Assembly (NCBI RefSeq): GCF_020229735.1
Contig: NZ_CP083457.1
Span: 62,001-126,000, forward strand
DNA length: 64,000 bases
Source: Deinococcus taeanensis
GTDB lineage: Bacteria; Deinococcota; Deinococci; Deinococcales; Deinococcaceae
Direction of reading: 5' to 3'
Shown: positions 1 through 8,783 of the stretch, in pieces
Layout of the letters: every line of letters begins with the position of its first letter
How positions within the stretch are numbered: position 1 is the stretch's first letter
Made by a program: the position numbers and the translations under genes
Notes under the pieces: model-generated
The model's database searches: none
Told to the model about the DNA's origin: nothing
What the model saw: the letters and a program-made list of their open reading frames with translations, nothing else

Positions 1-495
1 GCGCTGACAGCCCGGCCGGCACACCCTCTTCTGGGCCACGGCAGTCTGCACGCCTCCCTGATTACCGGCGGCCAGGAACTGTCGAGCTACCCCGAGCGCT
101 GCACCCTGCAGGTCGAGCGCCGCACCCTGCCCGGCGAGACCCCTGAAGCGGTCACGCAGGAGATCGAGGCGCTGCTGACGGACCTGAAGGCCGACCCGAC
201 CTTCCACGCCGAGCACCGCGTCACACTTGCCCGCGACCCGTTCGGCGTCGCGCCGAACGCGCCCATCGTTCAGATCCTCCAGCGTGCAGCTGAGCAGCAG
301 CTCGGCGCCCCGCCCGCCGTGATCGGCCAGACCTTCTGGATGGACTCCGCCTTCCTGGCCGCCGCAGGCATTCCCACCGTGGTGTTCGGCCCACGCGGTG
401 GTGGCGCCCACGCCACCGAGGAGTGGGTGGACCTCGCCTCTGCCGAGCAGTGCCGGCAGATCCTGACCGCCACCCTCCGCGCGTTCTGCGCCTGA
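1..495 (+). CDS. M20-family metallopeptidase, C-terminal part
   Basis: The reading frame is open from the window edge to a TGA at 493-495, so only the last 164 residues are present. The tail contains GIPTVVFGPRGGGAHATEEW followed by VDLAS, which matches the C-terminal metal-ligand histidine region of ArgE/DapE/YgeY-type M20 peptidases, and the middle looks like the dimerisation (lid) domain. Members hydrolyse acyl or peptide bonds with two zinc ions in the cytoplasm. It ends 10 nt before the diaminopropionate ammonia-lyase gene, so the two are very likely one operon. That pairing matches ygeY-ygeX in enterobacteria, which suggests, but does not prove, a YgeY-like role. The catalytic N-terminal half lies outside the window, so substrate cannot be judged. 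Confidence 0.85.
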   Translation, partial: ALTARPAHPLLGHGSLHASLITGGQELSSYPERCTLQVERRTLPGETPEAVTQEIEALLTDLKADPTFHAEHRVTLARDPFGVAPNAPIVQILQRAAEQQLGAPPAVIGQTFWMDSAFLAAAGIPTVVFGPRGGGAHATEEWVDLASAEQCRQILTATLRAFCA

Positions 496-505
496 AAGGA
501 ACCCG

Positions 506-1669
506 ATGACCATGGACACTGTGCGCACGTACTTCAAGCCGGCCCCCGCCATCACGGTGGCCACTCCGCCCGACCCCGCCCTGCTGGCGTTCCACCAGCG
601 GCTGCCCGGCTACGCCCCCACCCCCCTGGTGCGCGCCCCCCAGCTCGCGCAGGCCCTGGGGGTCCGGGACGCCTGGGTCAAGGACGAAGCCAACCGGCTG
701 GGCCTGCCCGCCTACAAGATTCTCGGGGCGTCCTGGGCGGTGTACCGCGAACTGGAGACCCGCTACGGGCCGTTCACGCCCTGGTCCACCCTGAAGGAGC
801 TGCGTGCGCAGCTTCAAAAGCATCTGCCTCTCACGCTGGTGACCGCCACGGACGGCAATCATGGCCGCGCCGTGGCCCGCACCGCGCGCTGGCTGGGCCT
901 TGAGGCGCACATCCTGGTCCCGGAGGACATGGTGCCCGCCCGCATCCAGGCCATCGAGGGGGAAGGCGCGCGGGTGGACGTTATCCACGGCACCTACGAC
1001 GAGGCGGTCGCGGCCGCGGCCCGGCGCGCGGACGACCGGCACCTGGTGATCAGTGACACCGCCTGGGACGGGTACACCCGCGTGCCCGGCTGGGTGGTGG
1101 AAGGCTACGGCACCATTTTCCAGGAGATTGACCGGCAACTGGCGGAACAGGGAGGTCAGCAGCCGGATGTAGTCGCCGCGCAGATGGGCGTCGGCTCGCT
1201 GGCCATGGCGGTCGTGCAGCACTACCGCGCCCCAGGCCGCGAGACGCGGGTCGTCGGTGTCGAGCCCACCCACGCCGCGTGTGTGCTGCGCTCGCTGGAA
1301 GCGGGCGAGCTGACCGAGGTGCCGGGGCCGCACGTGTCGATCATGGCGGGGCTGAACTGCGGGAACACCTCCCCCCTCGCGTGGCCGTACCTGCAAGGTG
1401 GGCTGAGCGCGGCCGTCGCCATTTCCGACCGGCAGGCGGAAGACGCGATGCGCCTGCTGGCCCGGGACGGCGTGGTTTCAGGAGAAAGTGGCGCTGCCGG
1501 CGCGGGTGGCCTGCTGGCGCTGCTCACCGGCGACGGCGCGCATGCCACCCGCACGGCCGTGGGCCTGACACCGCACAGCACAGTGCTGGTCATTTCCACG
1601 GAAGGTGACACCGATCCGGAGGCGTATGCCCGAATCATCCAGGCCAGCACAAACCACGCTTGGCCCTGA
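506..1669 (+). CDS. Diaminopropionate ammonia-lyase-like PLP enzyme
   Basis: This 387-residue protein is a fold-type II PLP enzyme. The segment VKDEANRLGLPAYKILGASW around residues 58-77 carries the expected PLP lysine (K71), and TATDGNHGRAVA is the substrate-loop motif. The order and spacing fit diaminopropionate ammonia-lyase (YgeX/DpaL), which converts 2,3-diaminopropionate to pyruvate and ammonia, better than threonine synthase or cysteine synthase; length is near the roughly 400 residues usual for that family. The ATG at 506 follows AAAGGA at 496-501 with good spacing; an in-frame ATG at 512 is possible. It sits directly behind an M20 peptidase and ahead of a carbamoylase relic, which fits an amino-acid nitrogen catabolic operon. 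Substrate is inferred from family only. Confidence 0.8.
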   Translation: MTMDTVRTYFKPAPAITVATPPDPALLAFHQRLPGYAPTPLVRAPQLAQALGVRDAWVKDEANRLGLPAYKILGASWAVYRELETRYGPFTPWSTLKELRAQLQKHLPLTLVTATDGNHGRAVARTARWLGLEAHILVPEDMVPARIQAIEGEGARVDVIHGTYDEAVAAAARRADDRHLVISDTAWDGYTRVPGWVVEGYGTIFQEIDRQLAEQGGQQPDVVAAQMGVGSLAMAVVQHYRAPGRETRVVGVEPTHAACVLRSLEAGELTEVPGPHVSIMAGLNCGNTSPLAWPYLQGGLSAAVAISDRQAEDAMRLLARDGVVSGESGAAGAGGLLALLTGDGAHATRTAVGLTPHSTVLVISTEGDTDPEAYARIIQASTNHAWP

Positions 1670-2180
1670 GCGGACCACCGCCGCACTGGATCAACCTCGC
1701 CGGCCCACCAGCGATGAACTGGGTGCGCAGCGCGTCGCGTTCACCGGACCCTGGCAGGCCGCCCGCGACTTCCTGCGCGAGAAACTCACCGCCCTGCCCG
1801 TCACGGTGGATACTGATCCCTCAGGGAAGCTCTGGCCGACCCTGCCGGGCGAATCCGATCAGGAGGTGTGGAGCGGGGGAGACCTGGACAGCGTCCCGGA
1901 CGGCGGCTGGCTTGACGGGTACCTGAACGTGTTTGCCGGGCGGGAAGTCCTGCGGCGCCTTCACGCGCAGAATGCCTGTCCCCCACCCGGTGACGCTGCG
2001 CCTGGCGGACTGGACAGACGAGGAGAGCCGCTTTGGTTTGGGGGCACGCTGTACGCCCCCAACGCCGGCCGCGACATGCTGGGCAACCTTCCACCGGAGA
2101 GCTTCTTCAGGCTCAAGGCGGGCGGGAATCACGGCAGGCCGCAGATTCTCCGCGCTGCCTCAGACCGACCTGCACATTGA
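1656..2180 (+). pseudogene. Remnant of M20 N-carbamoyl-amino-acid hydrolase/allantoate amidohydrolase
   Basis: One frame reads AALDQPRRPTSDE, then SGKLWPTLPGESDQ and LDSVPDGGWLDGYLNVFAG, which is the N-terminal zinc-binding part of HyuC/AllC-type amidohydrolases. The continuation VTLRLADWTDEE..RFG lies in another frame near 1980-2035, and a third stretch (WFGGTLYAPNAGRDMLGNL) returns to the first frame, so at least two frameshifts are present. The C-terminal two thirds of a normal enzyme of about 410 residues are absent. The start overlaps the end of the upstream PLP enzyme gene. The relic was probably the third gene of the operon. No function is expected. Boundaries are approximate. Confidence 0.7.
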
Positions 2181-2283
2181 TCACGGTCCGCTCGCACCTG
2201 CCTGTGCCGCCTTGAACCCCGGCGCCAACCTGCGTTGACAGGAGGAGACGACTCACCGCCCTTGTTCAACCCCGGAGCCGTTC

Positions 2284-3153
2284 ATGACCCACACGCTGCG
2301 CTGCCTACCCCGTCCGCGGCCCCTGCGCCGCCTGATGACACTCATCCTTACCCTGGTGGCCTGTACGGCCAGCGCCCAGACGCTGCGCGACCCCGCCGTG
2401 CCGTACGGCTCCTGGGGCGAAGCGGCCCGTGAAACTGCCGCCGCCCTTCAGGGCGTCACCCTGGTCAAAGCGCCCGGCGGGCAGTACCAGCCGGGCGACG
2501 CCGTCATCTACCTGGACGACGACAAACGCTACCGCGCTCATATTGTCAGCCTTCAGAACGGCCGCTACGAGGTGCACTACGACGGCTTCGGCCCCACCTG
2601 GGTCACGTACGCCGACGCTCAGGAGATTCTGGGCTACCAGCCCGGGGACCAGGGCAAAGCGTCCGTGGCGGCCACCCGCGGCTTCCGGGTCGGCGACGAG
2701 GTCCGCGCCCAGCGAGGCGGCAAGTGGTACGACGCCCGCATCGTTGCCGCGCAGGGCGGGCAGTTCAAGGTGCATTTCGACGGCGAGGGCGCCAGCGCGG
2801 ACGCCTGGCTGACCGCCCGGAACCTGGCCTTCTTTCCGGGCGGTCCGCACGTCACTGCCCCGCTTAAACCTGGAAAATACGCCTGCAATACCCAGTCGTA
2901 CGACACGGCCAGTCAGATGACGGTCTTCAACCCCAAGGGGAGCGTGGTCCTCTCGGCAAAGGGATCGTACCAGTACCTGGGGTTCCAGACGCCCAGCACC
3001 GGCACCTTCAAAACCGACAGTGCCTCCCGCACGGTCTCGTTCCAGGGCGGTCACCTGAGCGGGGGTGTGGCCACGCCGATGGTGCAGCGTCTGGGCCGCT
3101 TCTACCTCACCGCGCCGCGCATTGGCGAGCGCTGGGCCTGCGGCGCTTCCTGA
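2284..3153 (+). CDS. Secreted protein with two Tudor/SH3-like repeats
   Basis: The 289-residue product starts with a basic stretch and a hydrophobic core (MTLILTLVACTASAQ), a probable signal peptide cleaved near residue 32. Two related modules follow. Residues about 67-118 (QPGDAVIYLDDDKRYRAHIV, then YEVHYDGFGPTWV) and about 133-185 (VGDEVRAQRGGKWYDARIV, then FKVHFDGEG) have the GD.V.A...G.WY.A.I......Y.VHYDG pattern of Tudor/agenet/MBT-like beta barrels. The last 95 residues form a separate beta-rich domain with two cysteines, one near KYAC and one at the end in ERWAC. The ATG at 2284 has CGGAG 6 nt upstream. Such modules occur in secreted bacterial proteins of unknown role. I can infer export, not a ligand. 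The gene stands alone. Confidence 0.75.
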   Translation: MTHTLRCLPRPRPLRRLMTLILTLVACTASAQTLRDPAVPYGSWGEAARETAAALQGVTLVKAPGGQYQPGDAVIYLDDDKRYRAHIVSLQNGRYEVHYDGFGPTWVTYADAQEILGYQPGDQGKASVAATRGFRVGDEVRAQRGGKWYDARIVAAQGGQFKVHFDGEGASADAWLTARNLAFFPGGPHVTAPLKPGKYACNTQSYDTASQMTVFNPKGSVVLSAKGSYQYLGFQTPSTGTFKTDSASRTVSFQGGHLSGGVATPMVQRLGRFYLTAPRIGERWACGAS

Positions 3154-3721
3154 CACCGCCAGGGTCGTGGCCAGTGGAGCGAGGAGGGTGCTCAGCGGAC
3201 AGAAGCGTCCAGGGCACTGGTTCCCTCTGGCCGTCCGCGTGGCTCACCGATTCACGTTGATGCGGCCGGAACGTTGAGGAACGACTCCTGCTGTGCGGAG
3301 GCTACGCCGAGCGACGACCACTGGGCATTCTCGGTGTGCACGCGTACAGCACGAATCTGCCTTCTCGGGCCTGCTCGACTCTTCCCGCGGACGACTGTCA
3401 CTGTCACCAGCGATGAATGCTCCGGCTGTGGCGTGAAGTCGGGCAGCAGGTGGCCTGAGTCTGAGGCCGCCTGCGCTGCTGACGCTCTGTCGTCTCTCTG
3501 AGGCCAACAACCTGCCTCAAGGGTTGAGGCCCGTCGCCCAGGTAACCGGAGGATCCTGGGCGTGCTTATGGTCAGGCGTGTTGCATCCCGGTTTCGGCCG
3601 ATCCGCAGGCAGGACAACCCGGTGACCTGCGACGCGTTCGTGCTTGACGACCGCTGCTGATCGTGGCTTCAGAGGCCTCCGTCCACACTTGCGGCATCCA
3701 GCCACCCACCGGTCGTCCAGG
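3154..3721. other. Intergenic stretch without a supported gene
   Basis: This 568-bp gap between two plus-strand genes shows only short overlapping frames without family features or ribosome sites. It contains a 23-nt sequence at 3266-3288 that recurs, in the opposite orientation and with two mismatches, at 35839-35861. The rest looks non-coding or decayed. Confidence 0.4.
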
Positions 3722-5020
3722 ATGAACACGACCATGAAGAACGCCCCAGCCAGAATCGCCCTGATGACCACCGCCGCCCTCCTCCTCGGAGGCGCCGGCC
3801 TCGCGGTGGTGGCCGGTCAACAAACCCAGCGTGACGTGCAGGAACAGCTCGGCCGCACGAAAAAAGCCCTGGAGGACTCCGGCGTCGCCACCATGGTGAG
3901 CAGCCCGTACGAAGGCAACGCCCTGGGCGGCACGCAGGTCACCACCATCACCCTGATGCCCGAGAGTGACGAGCCCTTCGTGATCACCCTGACCAGCCAC
4001 GTCCACAACGGCCCCTTCCCCCAGGGCAAAATGTTTGGGGCGGCCAGTGTCACCACCGACGTGACCTTTCCCACCGAGGTTCAGACGCAACTGGACAAAG
4101 CCTTCGGGGGCCAGAAGATCAGCCTCAACACGCTCGTCAAGTTCGGGGGAAACAGCGTCACGACCTACCGGGTGCCGGAGGGCCAGTTCACCGATGACGG
4201 GATGACCGCCACCTGGAAAGCCGCCAGCGGCACGGTGACTGCTGAAGGCGACCGCGTCCGGTCCGACGGTCAGTGGCCCGGCCTCACCATGAAGGGTGAC
4301 AGCGGCCTCGTGACGGTCGGCGCGTCCACCTGGTTCATGACCGGCGAGAACGCCCCGGACGGCCTGGGCAACGCCGCGGCGACCATCAACGTCGGGGACA
4401 TCACAGGCACCGAAGATGGCAAGACGCTGTTCCGCCTGGGACCGGTCAAAGCCGAGAGCGAGATCAAAAGCGACGCGAAATTCGTGTCCAGCAGCGTGCG
4501 TTACCACGTCGCCCAGGCCGCCTTCGAGGACAAGACCCTCGACAACCTGAACCTCAACCTCACGCTCAGCCGCCTGGACCGCAAGGCCCTGGCGCAACTG
4601 AGCAGGCTCGACGTCGAGGACGAGAACTTCGATCCGGAGGCCATCAATCCGATCATCGAGGCGCTTCTGAAGGGCGCTCCAGCCCTGTCGATCGACCGCT
4701 TCTCGGTGGGCAGCGGCAAGGATGAAGTGCAACTCAATGCCAAGGCGGCCCTGAAGGCGGAGGCGAACGTCGACTGGAGCGACCTGATGCTCAACCCTGA
4801 GGCGCTGATGTCCATGGTGAAGGTCCAGGCGCACGCCGAAGGGGAGGCGCAGGCGATCGAGGCGCTGGGGGCCCGGTTCGCCCCCAGCAAGGAGGAGGTC
4901 AGCGCCATGCTGCAGATGAGCCAGGAGCAGGGCATGCTTCTCAAGAAGGGCAGCCGCCTCGTGACCGACGTGCAGCTCGACGACAGCGGCGTGAAGGTCA
5001 ACGGCGTGCCGATCCAGTAA
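3722..5020 (+). CDS. YdgA-like DUF945 family protein
   Basis: The 432-residue protein has one N-terminal hydrophobic segment (IALMTTAALLLGGAGLAVVAG, about residues 8-30) and then a long soluble periplasmic region. The layout matches the DUF945/YdgA family: an anchor, a QTQRDVQEQL coiled stretch, and a repetitive beta-rich body, with alternating weakly conserved segments such as NLTLSRLDRKALAQLSRL and DRFSVGSGKDEVQLNAKA near the C-terminus. Family length is about 430-500 residues, so the gene appears full length. The frame is open upstream to 3644, but the basic extension is unlikely and ATG 3722 (or 3734) places the anchor at the N-terminus. No strong ribosome site is visible. Function of the family is unknown; envelope location is inferred. 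Confidence 0.75.
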   Translation: MNTTMKNAPARIALMTTAALLLGGAGLAVVAGQQTQRDVQEQLGRTKKALEDSGVATMVSSPYEGNALGGTQVTTITLMPESDEPFVITLTSHVHNGPFPQGKMFGAASVTTDVTFPTEVQTQLDKAFGGQKISLNTLVKFGGNSVTTYRVPEGQFTDDGMTATWKAASGTVTAEGDRVRSDGQWPGLTMKGDSGLVTVGASTWFMTGENAPDGLGNAAATINVGDITGTEDGKTLFRLGPVKAESEIKSDAKFVSSSVRYHVAQAAFEDKTLDNLNLNLTLSRLDRKALAQLSRLDVEDENFDPEAINPIIEALLKGAPALSIDRFSVGSGKDEVQLNAKAALKAEANVDWSDLMLNPEALMSMVKVQAHAEGEAQAIEALGARFAPSKEEVSAMLQMSQEQGMLLKKGSRLVTDVQLDDSGVKVNGVPIQ

Positions 5021-5568
5021 CGGCCGTCAGCGGCACCCCACCCGCCGAGACGTACACGCCGCGGCACCAGGCGATTCTCGGCGCGCCGCACCTGTCCTGA
5101 GGTGACGCACCGGGCGCCCCACAGACCACCGGTGCCAGCAGGAGAACACCACCAGCAGGGTGACCGGAGGGAAGTGGCTCAGAGACCACCGCACCCACCG
5201 CACCGGGGCAGCTGCACACGTCAGCAGAACGGGCGTCAGCGCAACCCATTCCCACCCCCTTACTCCGGAGGGGGTTCTGGTCGGCCAGTTCGACCGTGTC
5301 CGGCTCATCTTCAGACCCGCGTTCTGACTCGCGTCGCAGGAGGACGCCGGCGAGATCTGGTGGCAGTGGGTGAACACCAGTTTGCCTGGAAGCGCACACG
5401 CTGGCGGCACGGACACGACCATGTGCCCGCCGGGAGCCCCTGGTCCTCAAGGTTCGTGCCGGCGCGCCAGGTATCTGGCAGATCATGATCCGGGCGTCCT
5501 GGAATGGCTGCTGTTGAAATGGTGCAGGCCGATGGAGACGAGGCCGCTACACTCGACAGCTGGTATGC
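5021..5568. other. Intergenic stretch with one hairpin
   Basis: No convincing gene lies here. A 6-bp G/C stem at 5255-5260 and 5269-5274 around an 8-nt loop could terminate transcription from the YdgA-like gene, although no T run follows. A TACACT box at 5548-5553 lies 15 nt before the next start and may be its -10 element. The frames on both strands lack domain features. Confidence 0.4.
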
Positions 5569-8091
5569 ATGCCTTCTGATCCTCACTCCCTCCTGCCTGC
5601 GCAGTTGCCGCCCCTGACCAGCCCCTGGCCCGGTGCACTGTGGCGGGGGCGGGCTGTGTTCCCGGTTTTCCAGGGCCGGGCCAACCGGCGGCCGTGGGTG
5701 GGCGCACTGCTCGTTGTGCTGGGCCTGGGACAGGTGGCGCAGGCAGCAGCCGGCCCCCTGGTACAGATAAAGCTCGTGCCCGTCTGCGTGACGACGCTGT
5801 ACCAGGGGTGCGGCCTGGTCGACCGCGGGGGCAACTGGACAGTCCGGCCCTGGTACACGGACATCCGTGAAAACGGCGGCGGCTGGACCGTAGAGAAGCA
5901 GTCGGGTCTCACGGGGTGGCTCGGGGCGGACGGCACAGTTGTCATCGAGCCGCGGTTTGAATTCATCGGGCAGTTCGCCGGTGGGCTTGCGCCGGCCAGG
6001 CTGCACGGCAAGGACGCGAAGTACGGGTATATCGGCACCTCGGGGCGCTGGGTCATTCCACCGAAGTTCACCGCCGCCACGGCCTTCAGTGAAGGCCTGG
6101 CGAGCGTGCAGTGGACCGAAGGCGCACGGGAGCGTTCCGGCTACATTGACCCGCGTGGGCGGACCGTCATCCCGACCCTGGAGTGGTCCGACAGACCGTT
6201 TGTGGATGGACGGACCACGGTCATGCGCCGGGTTTCCGAACATGCCGCGACCGTCTGCACCGGCATTGACCGGAGGGGCCGTGAACTCGTCCGGACGACA
6301 GGCAAGGAAAGCTGCGCCGTGACGGTGGTGCCGGGCGGCGGGTGGACAGTGCAGAGCGACGACGTCACGCGGCTGGTCGACCGCAACAACCGGCGGACCC
6401 TGTTTGCGGTTCAGGGGGAGGAAGCCTACATCCACGGTGACCCTGAAGGCAGCCCGGTCACTGGCCTGGGGGTCTTCAGCACAGGTCAGGAAAGCGGCCT
6501 GCTCGACCTGCGCACCGGCCGGGTCCTGATCGCCCCGCGCGCAGGTCAGCACCTGGGGTTTCACGGTGAGGGGCGCGTATCGTACCGGCGGGAGAAGAAC
6601 GGGCAGACGGTCTACGGGTTCCTGGATTCCTCGGGCCGTCCGGTTATCCCGGCCCGGTATGCCAGCTCAGGTCAATTCCAGCACGGCCGCGTGATGGTGA
6701 CCCTACCCCCGGCACCCCCCAGCGGTGAAGGGCGGCCGGTGGTGCTGAACCTGCAGGGACAGGAACTCCCCGGCTTCAAGGCGCTGCGGCCCACGAGCAT
6801 TGAACTGGCTCCCTGGGAAGGTGATGTTCAGACTCCGGTGCGCCGCAACGCGGCCAGAGTCACCACCGATCAGGACGAGGTGGTCTGGACGGACCTGGAC
6901 GGGCGGCCGTTTCTGCGCGTGCGCGCGAGCAGGCGCTGCGCCATTGACGAAGCGTTCAACCGCAAAGGGCAGCGCATCTGGCCGGCAGACAGCGCCGGGG
7001 TCTGCCGGGTCAATGACGCCGGATTTGCAGAGTACGGTGCCCTGACGCCGGCTCAGAAGGCCCTGCTGGACCACAAGCACGCCTTTGAACGCGACCGTCT
7101 GAACGACCAGGCCTATCTGAGGGCGCAGGGCAAACGGACTGTGTTCGACTGGGTGGCGTCACCGGAAGAACAGCGGGCCGAGCGGCTGATCCGTGAGGCG
7201 GACTGGCTCGACGGCCCACAGGACGTCTCACTGAGCCCGGGTGTGCGGCTGTCGGTGCCGGCCGGTTACCGCTATCTACCGGCTGAGGCGCTCGCGGCGC
7301 TGAGACGCCGGCTGAGCGACGGCGCTGCGCCGGCTCCAGCAGGGGCGGTTCCCGTGCGCACCGGCTGGCTGCTGGGCCCACATGAACACTGGCGCACGGA
7401 GATCTCGGTGGTGCAGCGCGGCCACATGGACCTCACGCAGCCGCTGCCGGGCGCGGATGAGCTGCTGGAGACCATGAAGGTCTACACCGCCGGGTCGCTG
7501 GCCGGTGGGACCGGCGCTGCCAGCTTCCGGCACCTGGCGTGGCTGCTCCCGCCTCGGCTGGACCCGGTGCGCCCGCAGCTGACGTACGCCTACACCGACG
7601 CGCCTGTTGACGTGAGCGGGCGCCGGGACGTCCTGAACGTGGCGCTGTTCGGGCGGCGTGAGGTGGTCGCTCTCTCCACGGTGTGGCGCTCTCCTTTGCA
7701 GGCGATGCACTTCGAGCTTTTTCAGGAGGACGTGCTGAAGCTCAGCGGGCAGATCCACTTTGTGCCGGGGCACCGCTACCAGGACCACCAGGTGGGTGAG
7801 GCGGTGGCCCCGGTCGCCCTGGAAACGTTGATGACCGGTCCACCACCGCAGGAGATCACCAGGATCGGTGAGGCCATCGCCGACATGGAGCAGCGGCGTC
7901 AGGCCCGGATCAACGGCAGGCTGCTGGCGCTGCTGGTGATCCTGGGCGTGGTGACGCTGGGGTTCACTGCACGGTGGTGGAAGCCGGCGCCCGCGGCCGC
8001 TGTACCCGCAGACCCCAGCCGCTCACGACCGGCAGGGGGAGCGCAGGCCCAACGCCGCACGCCACGTAAGCAAGGCCGCAAAAGACGGTAG
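5569..8091 (+). CDS. WG-repeat protein with DUF2167-like C-terminal region and TM anchor
   Basis: The 840-residue protein has a hydrophobic export segment at about residues 43-61. WG (KWG) repeats follow at about 80-100, 116-145, 152-182, 190-205 and 349-380, recognisable as G.LD..G..VIP..Y/F..A..F..G.A.V (for example YGYIGTSGRWVIPPKF and YGFLDSSGRPVIPARY). Residues about 550-765 (VRLSVPAGYRYLPAEALAAL onward) resemble DUF2167 membrane proteins, and a TM helix lies at about 784-803, with a basic tail. Start choice is weak: the ATG lacks a ribosome site and the export segment begins 40 residues in, so the true start may be downstream. WG proteins are often exported binding proteins; partner unknown. 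It is flanked by unrelated genes. Confidence 0.7.
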   Translation: MPSDPHSLLPAQLPPLTSPWPGALWRGRAVFPVFQGRANRRPWVGALLVVLGLGQVAQAAAGPLVQIKLVPVCVTTLYQGCGLVDRGGNWTVRPWYTDIRENGGGWTVEKQSGLTGWLGADGTVVIEPRFEFIGQFAGGLAPARLHGKDAKYGYIGTSGRWVIPPKFTAATAFSEGLASVQWTEGARERSGYIDPRGRTVIPTLEWSDRPFVDGRTTVMRRVSEHAATVCTGIDRRGRELVRTTGKESCAVTVVPGGGWTVQSDDVTRLVDRNNRRTLFAVQGEEAYIHGDPEGSPVTGLGVFSTGQESGLLDLRTGRVLIAPRAGQHLGFHGEGRVSYRREKNGQTVYGFLDSSGRPVIPARYASSGQFQHGRVMVTLPPAPPSGEGRPVVLNLQGQELPGFKALRPTSIELAPWEGDVQTPVRRNAARVTTDQDEVVWTDLDGRPFLRVRASRRCAIDEAFNRKGQRIWPADSAGVCRVNDAGFAEYGALTPAQKALLDHKHAFERDRLNDQAYLRAQGKRTVFDWVASPEEQRAERLIREADWLDGPQDVSLSPGVRLSVPAGYRYLPAEALAALRRRLSDGAAPAPAGAVPVRTGWLLGPHEHWRTEISVVQRGHMDLTQPLPGADELLETMKVYTAGSLAGGTGAASFRHLAWLLPPRLDPVRPQLTYAYTDAPVDVSGRRDVLNVALFGRREVVALSTVWRSPLQAMHFELFQEDVLKLSGQIHFVPGHRYQDHQVGEAVAPVALETLMTGPPPQEITRIGEAIADMEQRRQARINGRLLALLVILGVVTLGFTARWWKPAPAAAVPADPSRSRPAGGAQAQRRTPRKQGRKRR

Positions 8092-8144
8092 GTGGCGGGC
8101 GCGCTGCGGGCTCCCTGCTCCGCGCGGCCAGCGCCCCAGCCGGA

Positions 8145-8783
8145 TCAGGGGTGCTGGCCGGTGGACGTCAGGTGTAACTCAGCGGCGCGGAAACGGTCCT
8201 CAAGGAAGCGCCCGTGCATTTCGAGAGCCGCCGCGTCGTCGCTGGCGAGCTCCTCCACCACCTGACCCATCACGCGGGCGAGCAGGGCGAGCTGCTCAGT
8301 GAGTGCCTGGGCCGGCGTGCGCCCGTCGGGCCGGCGGTGGAGGCGCGCGTAAACGGACGGAAGCGCGAGGTAGGACTCGACCGTGGTAGGCAGGTAACTC
8401 AGCGCGGTTTCACGGACCAGGTACGCGCCCTGGTCCCCCCGTTTTTCCAGTTCACGCAGCCGCGGGAGGGCTTCGCGCAGGGCACGGATGGTGGCGTGCA
8501 GGTGCGTGTCGGCTTCACGGGGCAGCCGGCCACGGGTTCGTCCTTCAAGGGCCTGAAGCCGGGCGAGAACGTCGGCGGTGTGAACGGGTGTGGCCGTGGG
8601 GCGAGCCGTGCGGGGCGTGGCCGGCATGGCGAGCGCACCGGCGGCGTACAGGGCGAGGGTAATGACCGGCCAGCCTGGACCGATCACGCCCGCGAGCATC
8701 AGGGTCAGGCCCACCAGGGCGAGGGCCGTGCCCGCGAGGTGCTTGGTGGAGGAGAGGTACAGCGCGGCGTTACTGGTACGCAC
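8145..8783 (-). CDS. Two-TM protein with cytoplasmic helical domain
   Basis: The 212-residue product begins at GTG 8783, which overlaps the stop of the upstream gene by 14 nt and has AAGGA 5 nt upstream. Two hydrophobic helices at about residues 17-33 and 37-54 are followed by a long alpha-helical domain with TTVESYLALPSVYARL and a C-terminal LEMHGRFLEDRF. This layout is typical of conserved proteins found beside VWA or TelA-type genes and is distantly like XpaC proteins; I do not recognise a precise family. Translational coupling implies it works with the two solute-binding proteins. Function is unknown. Confidence 0.75.
   Translation of the reverse strand: MRTSNAALYLSSTKHLAGTALALVGLTLMLAGVIGPGWPVITLALYAAGALAMPATPRTARPTATPVHTADVLARLQALEGRTRGRLPREADTHLHATIRALREALPRLRELEKRGDQGAYLVRETALSYLPTTVESYLALPSVYARLHRRPDGRTPAQALTEQLALLARVMGQVVEELASDDAAALEMHGRFLEDRFRAAELHLTSTGQHP

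Noticed and set aside
3572..4834. 420-codon minus-strand frame opposite the YdgA-like gene
   Set aside because: Low-complexity mirror translation without motifs or a start signal.
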